DNA of 5,377 nt from Verrucomicrobiota bacterium (GTDB lineage Bacteria; Verrucomicrobiota; Verrucomicrobiia; Chthoniobacterales; JAFAMB01), in the NCBI GenBank assembly GCA_019241095.1, contig JAFAXJ010000009.1:1-5377 (forward strand). Reading direction: 5' to 3'. Both the position numbers and the translations under genes were made by a program. The notes under the pieces are model-generated. The model did no database searches. It was given only the letters and a program-made list of their open reading frames with translations, and was not told where the DNA came from. Below are positions 1 to 5,377 of this stretch, one piece after another (the stretch's first letter is position 1; each line of letters begins with the position of its first letter).

Positions 1-80
1 AAGGCGAGAAGCTTCAAGATATAGCGCCTGTCGTGTCACAGGATGATGAACTGGAAGGAGAAGGGCTCACGGAGCAGTGA
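1..80 (+). CDS. C-terminal end of a truncated gene, possibly DNA gyrase subunit A
   Basis: The frame beginning at base 3 is open from the window edge to a TGA at 78-80 and gives 25 residues, starting GEKLQDIAPVV and ending in an acidic run (DDELEGEG) then LTEQ. The other two plus frames reach stops within about 45 bases. A hydrophobic strand followed by an acidic, disordered tail is what the last blade of the GyrA C-terminal beta-pinwheel and its tail often look like, so gyrA is my best guess. It rests on resemblance only, and no domain is present to prove it. The gene is on the same strand as the aldo/keto reductase but ends more than 700 bases before it, so they are probably not one operon. 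No convincing terminator hairpin with a T-run follows the stop. Confidence 0.5.
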   Translation, partial: GEKLQDIAPVVSQDDELEGEGLTEQ

Positions 81-798
81 GGAATGGGATAAAAGTCAGT
101 TCGGGAGTAGGAGTCAGGATCGTACAGCTGAAAATAAGGACACAGCTGAACATGGGGATAGGTCTTAACTGGCAGCGAGCAGCAAAAAATGTGAGCTATT
201 TAGGATTGCGTGATCAAAGACTTGGCGTTTGCTGACAACGCTATGGATTGGAGAGCGGGCGAACTGGAGAGCAAGGATCCTGCCGCGCTAGACTGCTCGT
301 AAACAGCAAGGTCTTTCAGAGCGCTCTAATGATAATTACCTGACAACTTTGAGCTAAAATGAAGTGAGCAAGGACGCAGTTAACAAATTCGCCTTTGAAA
401 GACCTTTGATGCTCGCCGGCAGTCTAGCGGCGACAGAGCCTCGCTTCCTGCCGTTGGCGGCGTTTGGCAGGCTGTCATTTGGTCTCCGCGCATCGAGATA
501 GCGTCAGTTGCTGAGAGCAGGGTTCCGATAGAAAGCCGTGAGCTAGGGAAAGTCCCAACTCGAGCTCTCTATGAACCCGACGGAAGGCAAGAACCGCAGG
601 CCAGCACTTGAGGCTGGAACTCAGCATAGTCCGACGAAGACGCCCTTTTATCGGCGATTGATCGAAGAGCCGAGTGGTCGGTCAGAGAAGGGAGATGAAT
701 TAAGAGGTTGGCCCAGCCCCGGCATTGACGCTGCCGACCTCCTGGCTCCAACACGATTTCACTGGTCAGTGCCGCAACAGAAGCGAGATTGCGCGCGT
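81..798. other. Long non-coding gap with no supported gene
   Basis: This 718-base stretch between the truncated first gene and the preferred reductase start has frequent stops in the plus frames up to about 546. I found no tRNA-like T-arm and no recognisable rRNA or riboswitch core. Its main structure is the imperfect inverted repeat at 271-444, listed separately. A 9-base direct repeat (acagctgaa at 124-132 and 142-150) is too short to interpret. From 547 to 798 the reductase frame is open without a stop, but the translation there is low in recognisable content and lies outside the reductase fold. No good sigma-70 promoter could be assigned to the reductase. Confidence 0.6.
271..444. repeat. 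Imperfect long inverted repeat (about 48-base arms)
   Basis: The left arm (271-318) and the reverse complement of the right arm (396-444) agree at roughly three quarters of positions with a few one-base gaps. Two 11-base blocks match exactly: cgctagactgc at 286-296 pairs with 419-429, and aaggtctttca at 308-318 pairs with 396-406. The 77-base centre (319-395) is AT-richer and starts with the 8-base palindrome gagcgctc (319-326). The two exact blocks are in register, separated by 11 and 12 bases, which argues against chance. The repeat could be a decayed miniature inverted-repeat element, two opposed copies of a genomic repeat, or the stem of a structured RNA. There is no obvious target-site duplication and no internal ORF, so I cannot choose among these. 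Confidence 0.7.
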
Positions 799-1782
799 AT
801 GAAATACCGCAGATTAGGCAAAGCAGGCATCAAAGTAAGCGAGCTTTCGCTCGGGTCATGGCTGACTTTTGGAAACCAGATATCGGACGATGTCGCAGAA
901 TCGCTCATGATCGAGGCCTACGAGAATGGTGTGAACTTTTTTGATAATGCGGAAGGATATGCCCAAGGCAGGTCCGAGCTGGTCATGGGCAAAATCTTGA
1001 ATAAAGTGGGATGGCCTAGAGACACTTGGTTGGTATCGAGCAAGGTGTTTTTTGGCTCAGCTCCTCAACCCCAAAAACCCAATCAATATGGTTTGAGTCG
1101 AAAACATGTGTTCGAAGCTTGTCACGACGCGATGAATCGGCTTCGGGTCGACTATTTAGACCTTTATTTCTGCCATCGCCCGGACCCCGAAACACCGATC
1201 GAAGAAACCGTCCGAGCAATGAGCGACTTGATCGCTCAAGGAAAGGTCCTCTATTGGGGTACTAGCGAGTGGAGCGCTCAAGAAATTACACAGGCTCACG
1301 CGGTTGCGCGCCAGTTCGATCTGGTTCCGCCAACCGCGGAACAGCCGCATTATAACATGCTTGTGCGGGAGCGGGTTGAGAAAGAGTACAGCCGCATCTA
1401 CGACGAACTAGGAATCGGCACAACAACGTGGTCGCCACTGGCGAGCGGGGTTTTGACTGGAAAATATAACAATGGCGTTCCTAAAGAAACTCGACTCTCG
1501 TTTCAGGCAAACTCCTGGTTGCGCGATCGATTCACTCAAGAACAGATTGGCAAAGCCGGTAGATTGGGGGAGATCGCCGCCGACCTGGGTATTTCACAGG
1601 CGGTGCTGGCCGTTGCATGGTGCTTAAAAAATCCTCGTGTCAGCACCGTCATTCTAGGGGCGTCCAAGATTGCCCAGCTAAAAGAGACCTTAACGGCGTC
1701 TGATGCGGCAGAAAAACTTTCGCCTGACGTATTGGAACGGATCGAGGATATCGTTCAAAATAAGCCACAGATTAACGATTGA
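799..1782 (+). CDS. Aldo/keto reductase, Kv-beta-like group
   Basis: This is a probable NADPH-dependent oxidoreductase of the aldo/keto reductase superfamily, a cytosolic TIM-barrel enzyme that reduces aldehydes or ketones; its own substrate cannot be read from sequence. The preferred start gives 327 residues, the normal family length, opening with MKYRRLGKAGIKVSELSLG, the canonical first strand. The catalytic tetrad is complete: Asp49 and Tyr54 in FDNAEGYAQG, Lys82 in SSKVFF, and His126 in YFCHRPDP. Later landmarks are WGTSEWSAQEI (153-163), EQPHYNM (181-187), WSPLASGVLTGKY (211-223) and the cofactor-binding LGASKIAQLKE (286-296). This order closely follows potassium-channel beta subunits and bacterial YghZ-like enzymes. 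His126 replaces the Asn seen in mammalian Kv-beta, as in most catalytic reductases. The frame is open back to 547 with an ATG at 571, but that adds 76 residues outside the fold. Neither start has a good Shine-Dalgarno site, so 799 rests on homology. A gap of 159 bases precedes the next gene. Confidence 0.95.
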   Translation: MKYRRLGKAGIKVSELSLGSWLTFGNQISDDVAESLMIEAYENGVNFFDNAEGYAQGRSELVMGKILNKVGWPRDTWLVSSKVFFGSAPQPQKPNQYGLSRKHVFEACHDAMNRLRVDYLDLYFCHRPDPETPIEETVRAMSDLIAQGKVLYWGTSEWSAQEITQAHAVARQFDLVPPTAEQPHYNMLVRERVEKEYSRIYDELGIGTTTWSPLASGVLTGKYNNGVPKETRLSFQANSWLRDRFTQEQIGKAGRLGEIAADLGISQAVLAVAWCLKNPRVSTVILGASKIAQLKETLTASDAAEKLSPDVLERIEDIVQNKPQIND

Positions 1783-1871
1783 AGGATTTCTCATCGAGAT
1801 TGCTTGCGCCCCCAGTCCTTCACGTATCCGCGCCTCCGGCGTGATCCTGATATGACTGAACAAACTCCTGA

Positions 1872-1900
1872 GTGACTTTGCACGGCCGGTTCTTTATTAT
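1872..1900 (+). promoter_or_regulatory. Candidate sigma-70-type promoter for the SprT-like gene
   Basis: GTGACT (1872-1877, 4 of 6 matches to TTGACA) lies 17 bases before TATTAT (1895-1900, 5 of 6 matches to TATAAT). Transcription would begin near 1907, leaving a leader of about 35 bases that includes the ribosome binding site at 1929-1933. Spacing and position are right, but such matches are common by chance, and promoter consensus in this lineage is not certain. Confidence 0.4.
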
Positions 1901-1928
1901 TGCGGCTCACACTTAACCATTTAAAATT

Positions 1929-1933
1929 AGGAG
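1929..1933 (+). promoter_or_regulatory. Ribosome binding site fixing the SprT-like start
   Basis: AGGAG lies eight bases before the ATG at 1942, a near-ideal Shine-Dalgarno arrangement. It favours this start over an in-frame TTG at 1900, which overlaps the candidate -10 box. It is the only strong site of this type before any gene in the window. Confidence 0.75.
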
Positions 1934-1941
1934 CTTCTCGT

Positions 1942-2391
1942 ATGGGACAGCGAAAGAGAAAGATTTCCGCTAAACGCATTCCTCTACAACGGGAGCTATT
2001 GTTCTCCCCGGAAGGTAAATATTTCGACCTCAAAGCACCGTTTGATAAAATAAATGCCGAATACTTCGGTTATGCCCTAAAAGGCTATACCATCACCTGG
2101 GGACGCCGACGAAGACTTCCTCCAAAGGAATACTTTGTGTTTGGTACGATCCAAGAGGAAGACAAGATCATCCGGATCCATCCTCTATTGGATGCACCCT
2201 TCGTGCCAGCCTGGTTCCTTGAATACGTGATTTATCATGAAATGCTGCACGCAATTGTCCCCGAAGAGGTGGACGAAAACGGTCGACGCCGGGTCCATAC
2301 ACCGGAATTTTACCGGCGCGAACGGCTATTTCGGTTCTACAAGCGCGCCCGCCGATGGGAAGACGAGAACCTGGACCGGTTCCTGCGCTGA
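1942..2391 (+). CDS. SprT-like zinc metalloprotease domain protein
   Basis: This 149-residue protein matches the SprT-like/zincin pattern. A helix carrying the zinc motif HEMLH (residues 99-103, with Glu100 as the expected catalytic base) follows WFLEYVIY, and a third candidate zinc ligand, His119, lies in VHTPEF, corresponding to the downstream His-x-x-x-Phe element of SprT proteins. Upstream, FDKINAEYFGYAL (34-46) and ITWGRR (51-56) fit the usual first helix and strand of the domain. The N-terminus is strongly basic (RKRK at 4-7) and the C-terminus is rich in Arg and aromatic residues, so nucleic-acid contact is conceivable. Eukaryotic SPRTN cleaves DNA-protein crosslinks; bacterial short SprT-like proteins have no settled role, so I assign none. 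No signal peptide, membrane segment or C-terminal Cys-rich zinc ribbon is present, so it should be cytoplasmic. It has its own strong ribosome binding site and probably its own promoter, and it converges with ompH. Confidence 0.88.
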   Translation: MGQRKRKISAKRIPLQRELLFSPEGKYFDLKAPFDKINAEYFGYALKGYTITWGRRRRLPPKEYFVFGTIQEEDKIIRIHPLLDAPFVPAWFLEYVIYHEMLHAIVPEEVDENGRRRVHTPEFYRRERLFRFYKRARRWEDENLDRFLR

Positions 2392-2416
2392 GATCAGCAG
2401 ATAGCTTTATTTTTCC

Positions 2417-2462
2417 GGATGTAGGGGAGCAGCCCTAAATGAGGCTTCGCTCCGCTACATCC
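2417..2462. repeat. REP-like palindromic hairpin between convergent genes
   Basis: Arms at 2417-2430 (ggatgtaggggagc) and 2449-2462 pair over 14 bases with a single mismatch. Inside them AGCC (2431-2434) pairs with GGCT (2443-2446) around an 8-base loop, with a 2-base bulge (2447-2448). It lies 25 bases after the SprT-like stop and 110 bases past the ompH stop. No T-run follows it on either strand (the T-run at 2409-2414 precedes it on the plus strand), so it is not a canonical intrinsic terminator. Its position in a convergent gap and compact form suit a REP/palindromic intergenic repeat that may also protect or stop transcripts from both sides. Confidence 0.75.
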
Positions 2463-2572
2463 TTGGTTTGATGACGGCCGATCTGGCCGCCAATGTCACT
2501 GAGGCGAAGATCGAGAAAGAGGCTACGGGGGCCTGTCTACCCAGGTGCAAAGTTCAAGCTGCTATCATCACC

Positions 2573-3268
2573 TTACCTTGGCTTGTGCGGCGTAGGAAAG
2601 GAGCCGGGTTTGGTCATTGTCGCAGGAGTGTTGGTCGGAGCAGGTACGGCTGAGTTTCGACCTACCGGGCTGGCGGCTGCAGACGGTGGCGGCCGGTTAG
2701 CATTCAGCTTAGAAATTACTGGTTCGCTAAAATCCATCGTGTCCTTCGAATAGATCACAACCGGAATGATGTTGTTCGCGCTGAAACCCGATTTGTCGAA
2801 AACCAGATCGTAATTCTGGGTTCTTACCTGATCATTAACAACTTTCATGATCTCGTCGACAATCCCGTCGCGCATCCTTTTAAGCTGATCCTGAATTTGC
2901 TTTTCCCTGGTCTGGCGAAAATCGGTAATCTCCTTTTCTAGACCTTTGGTCTCCGCGATCTTGGTATCCCGTTCCTGGGCTTTCTGATCTTTCGAAGCAC
3001 CGCTGAGCTCGGGCTTGTTCATCTCGTCGTTCAGCTTATTGATGGTGTCCAGATTCTTCTTGTAGACATCCATCCGCTGGTCGAGCTCATCTTTGTAGGC
3101 CCGCTGTGCCTCTTTCAGTTTATCTTCAGCGTCTCTGGTCTTGTAATAAGCAGTGAACACTTTTTGCATATCGATCGTGCCGACTTTCATCTGCGCTTTC
3201 GCCTGTGAGGCGAATCCGAAGCTTACGGCCAAAACACCAACCAACATCAGCTTTGAGGTTTTCTTCAT
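2573..3268 (-). CDS. OmpH/Skp family periplasmic chaperone
   Basis: This 231-residue protein is an OmpH/Skp-type chaperone, which in characterised bacteria binds unfolded outer-membrane proteins in the periplasm and hands them to the BAM complex. A clear signal peptide is visible: MKK, a hydrophobic core at 7-20, and a predicted cut after AKA (residue 25). The mature part begins with the family signature KVGTIDMQKVF (28-38). A long charged region, about 45-150, predicts the two helices of the coiled-coil tentacle. The conserved closing segment is YDLVFDKSGFSANN (153-166) to FSEPVISKLN (180-189). Residues 192-231 form a Pro/Ala/Thr-rich, presumably disordered tail, making the protein longer than E. 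coli Skp (about 160 residues). No cysteines are seen. The start is preceded by only a weak GGA site (GCGGAAA). It lies 63 bases downstream of bamA on the same strand, probably in the same transcript. Confidence 0.92.
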   Translation of the reverse strand: MKKTSKLMLVGVLAVSFGFASQAKAQMKVGTIDMQKVFTAYYKTRDAEDKLKEAQRAYKDELDQRMDVYKKNLDTINKLNDEMNKPELSGASKDQKAQERDTKIAETKGLEKEITDFRQTREKQIQDQLKRMRDGIVDEIMKVVNDQVRTQNYDLVFDKSGFSANNIIPVVIYSKDTMDFSEPVISKLNANRPPPSAAASPVGRNSAVPAPTNTPATMTKPGSFPTPHKPR

Positions 3269-3331
3269 AGATTTTCCGCTAACAACTCACCCATTGGGTT
3301 TGACTTCAGACCTTATCAGAAAGTTTTTTGT

Positions 3332-5377
3332 TCAAAATTGGTATCCCACACTAAACTGGAATTGGCCACTTGAACTGCTGAATCTATCTCTTTGAATCGG
3401 GAATCCGTAATCGACTCGAATCGGCCCGATGGGTAAATCTAAACGAAGACCTAAGCCAACATCGGAATTTATACCATGGGTCCCAAAAGAAAATGAACCG
3501 GGATTGACAAAACCGGCGTCATAGAAAACGGCTGCTCGCACGCGCTGGATAACCGGAACGGTATACTCAACGGTAAAACGCGTAAGCGTATTTCCTCCGA
3601 TTGGCTGCCCGTTAGGGTCTTTCGGACCGACATCGCGGAACCTAAAACCTCGAAGTGTATTCGCACCCCCCAGGTACAAACGATCGAATAGCGGAACGGT
3701 ACTTGATCCGTCAAACGGTTGCACCACGGCAACTTCCCCGTTGAACAACAATATCGTGTCGTACCACAAGTTAAAATATTGTGCGCCTTCGATATCAAAA
3801 CCCCAAATATTGACATCCCCGCCGAGCGGTCCTCCGGAAACATAGGTCGAAAAATCAACTCTGGTCCCTTTCCGACTCAGAAAAGAATTGTCACGCTTAT
3901 CATACGTAAGACTCAGGGTAACTCTGCTTTCAAGATTACTCGTGCCTTGCTGATTGATGAGGTCAATGAGTTCCTGGGTAGCGTTACTGGATATGTCGTA
4001 AATTTCAATTTCCTGGATTGTGTAATCGAGCTTCAGAGCTAGAAAATTCGTGATCGGTTTTCGCATGAAAAGGTCGAAACCATAATTCCGCTGCGCGTAC
4101 TCATCGCTGTAAAAAGTGGCCTCGCTGTAGAATAAACGACCCCCGAACGCCAGCCGCTGATCAAGGAAATAGGGCTCCGTTAGCTCCAGGGAGAAATCTT
4201 TCCTCTCAGTGCCTAATTGCGCCCGCAAACGGAACTTTTGACCGGCGCCGGTAAATGTTCTCCAATTGGTAATGTCGAAGTTGCCCTGCGAAAGTTCTCC
4301 AAAGCCCACGAGACCGTCCGTAGAACTAAAGCCCAGCCCGAAATTCAGGGTTCCAGTTCGCTTCTCCTGCACCACCACATTTAGATCTTTGCGACCCGGT
4401 ACGTTGGTGTCGCTCGCATAGGTATCCACTCGCTCAAAATATCCAAGACCTTCTAAACGCTTCTTGCTGATTTCGACCCGGACCGTATCAAAGACGTCTC
4501 CAGGGGCTAGTACGATTTCACGCCGAATGACTTTATCTTTTGTCCTCGTATTGCCGCTGATATTGATCCGCTCAACATAAGATTGGATGCCTTCCTGGAT
4601 TTTGTAATTCAAGCTGACCAACCCTGGGCCGGCCGGGGTCGTCTGTACATCCACCTTTGCATCCGCATACCCGGCGACGCCATAAGCGTCTTCGACCGCT
4701 TTAATGTCTTTCTGCAGCTTTTGCGGTGAAAAGATTTTGCCTTCAGTAACTTTGATTACTTTACGAAACGCTGGTTCCGTTACGACTTGCAGCCCCTGCA
4801 CATTGACGGCGGCAACCCGGTATTGTGTCCCCTCATTGATATAGATGGTGACTTCGACACCATTTCTTCGGCCGGTATGATCAAGGCGCACGTCTGTGAC
4901 CTGAGCGTCTGCAAATCCGTTATCCTGGTAATATTCCTTAATCTTCTGGATATCATCGTCCAACTGAGAGGTACTCAATCTGCCGGCGCCGGTAACGAAT
5001 CCGAGAATATTGTTTTTCTTCGTCTTCATTACTCTCAAAAGTCTTTTGGAAGCGATTGAGTAGTTACCAACGAACCGGATCTCCTTTACGATCCCTTTTC
5101 GACCTTCGCTGATGGAAAATGTTACGCGAGCTGTGCCCCGTTCTTCATTCACGTCGACCTTGTATTGGACGTCGATGTCGGGGAAACCGCGCTTCTGGTA
5201 CAACTCAACCACTCGTTGTCGAGCCTGTTCAAGAGCTTGTTCGTCCAGCGGAGTGCCAGTCTTAACATTCAACTCGCGGCGTATTCGTTTCGGACTGACC
5301 GCCTGAGTACCCTGGATAAATACTTCGGACAAGGTCACTCGAGTTTGTATTACGACAATCACTTTTACCCCGTCCGG
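3332..5377 (-). CDS. bamA: Outer membrane protein assembly factor BamA (5' end missing)
   Basis: BamA is the essential outer-membrane insertase that folds beta-barrel proteins; it is an Omp85 protein with five periplasmic POTRA domains and a 16-strand barrel. The frame is open to the window edge, giving 681 residues. The first residues (PDGVKVIVVIQTR) look like the last strand of POTRA1, so the signal peptide and most of POTRA1 lie outside. In partial numbering, POTRA2 is about 14-92, POTRA3 93-183, POTRA4 184-263 and POTRA5 264-340; recurring signs are xxGN/xxGx strand ends and YxxxGF/GY helix ends (e.g. LYQKRGF, YYQDNGF, LEGLGYF). The barrel runs from about 343 to the C-terminus. It contains the loop-6 signature LRGF (Arg576-Gly577-Phe578) and ends GYQF, with the terminal Phe expected of BAM substrates. 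No cysteines are seen. A GTG at 5360-5362 is not the real start, since homologous sequence continues past it. ompH follows after 63 bases. Confidence 0.96.
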   Translation of the reverse strand, partial: PDGVKVIVVIQTRVTLSEVFIQGTQAVSPKRIRRELNVKTGTPLDEQALEQARQRVVELYQKRGFPDIDVQYKVDVNEERGTARVTFSISEGRKGIVKEIRFVGNYSIASKRLLRVMKTKKNNILGFVTGAGRLSTSQLDDDIQKIKEYYQDNGFADAQVTDVRLDHTGRRNGVEVTIYINEGTQYRVAAVNVQGLQVVTEPAFRKVIKVTEGKIFSPQKLQKDIKAVEDAYGVAGYADAKVDVQTTPAGPGLVSLNYKIQEGIQSYVERINISGNTRTKDKVIRREIVLAPGDVFDTVRVEISKKRLEGLGYFERVDTYASDTNVPGRKDLNVVVQEKRTGTLNFGLGFSSTDGLVGFGELSQGNFDITNWRTFTGAGQKFRLRAQLGTERKDFSLELTEPYFLDQRLAFGGRLFYSEATFYSDEYAQRNYGFDLFMRKPITNFLALKLDYTIQEIEIYDISSNATQELIDLINQQGTSNLESRVTLSLTYDKRDNSFLSRKGTRVDFSTYVSGGPLGGDVNIWGFDIEGAQYFNLWYDTILLFNGEVAVVQPFDGSSTVPLFDRLYLGGANTLRGFRFRDVGPKDPNGQPIGGNTLTRFTVEYTVPVIQRVRAAVFYDAGFVNPGSFSFGTHGINSDVGLGLRLDLPIGPIRVDYGFPIQRDRFSSSSGQFQFSVGYQF

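Noticed and set aside
124..150. Direct repeat acagctgaa, two copies 18 bases apart
   Set aside because: Too short and only two copies; no CRISPR-like or operator-like arrangement around it.
152..235. 27-codon plus-strand ORF starting MGIGLNW
   Set aside because: No ribosome binding site, no recognisable motif, and a length expected by chance.
340..360. CTGACA (340-345) and TAAAAT (355-360) as a promoter for the reductase
   Set aside because: The spacing is only 9 bases, and the pair lies inside the centre of the inverted repeat more than 400 bases from the start codon.
571..798. ATG at 571 as the reductase start
   Set aside because: It adds 76 residues with no family resemblance, lacks a ribosome binding site, and the canonical first strand of the fold starts at the ATG at 799.
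1900..1941. TTG at 1900 as the SprT-like start
   Set aside because: It overlaps the candidate -10 box, and the ATG at 1942 has AGGAG at ideal spacing.
2475..2489. Short hairpin CGGCC-GATCT-GGCCG as the ompH terminator
   Set aside because: The stem is only five bases and no T-run follows on either strand; chance is a fair explanation.
2468..2753. Plus-strand ORFs of 61 and 86 codons opposite the end of ompH
   Set aside because: They mostly mirror the ompH coding sequence, carry no motif and have no ribosome binding site.
3469..4042. Overlapping ORFs of 129 and 107 codons in other frames of bamA
   Set aside because: They lie wholly inside the well-supported bamA barrel region and their translations show no domain-like pattern.
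5360..5362. GTG as the bamA start
   Set aside because: The frame stays open to the window edge and the residues before it (PDGVK) continue the POTRA1 strand; a start here would also leave no signal peptide.

Overview
The window looks like chromosomal DNA of a Gram-negative (diderm) bacterium. The clearest sign is a BamA outer-membrane assembly protein followed by an OmpH/Skp-type periplasmic chaperone. The style of the OmpH and SprT-like proteins, together with sparse Shine-Dalgarno sites and mid-range GC, reminds me of soil Verrucomicrobiota. That placement is an impression from protein style, not a database result.

Layout: bases 1-80 hold the last 25 codons of a plus-strand gene, possibly gyrA. 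Bases 81-798 hold no gene I can support, but contain an imperfect inverted repeat of about 174 bases (271-444). A complete aldo/keto reductase of the Kv-beta-like group follows on the plus strand (best start 799, end 1782). After a 159-base gap with a candidate promoter and a clear ribosome binding site comes a small SprT-like zinc metalloprotease domain protein (1942-2391). A 181-base convergent gap follows, with a strong REP-like hairpin at 2417-2462. The minus strand then carries ompH/skp (2573-3268) and, upstream of it in the same direction, bamA (3332 to beyond the right edge; its 5' end is missing).

Functionally, the minus-strand pair belongs to one pathway: OmpH/Skp holds unfolded outer-membrane proteins in the periplasm and BamA folds and inserts them into the outer membrane. 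The 63-base spacing and shared direction suggest co-transcription, with ompH as the last gene of the unit because the next gene converges on it. The two plus-strand genes are housekeeping or accessory enzymes with no evident link to envelope assembly.

No previously undescribed multi-gene system is visible. The parts least explained by ordinary annotation are the two non-coding inverted-repeat structures and the long gap upstream of the reductase.
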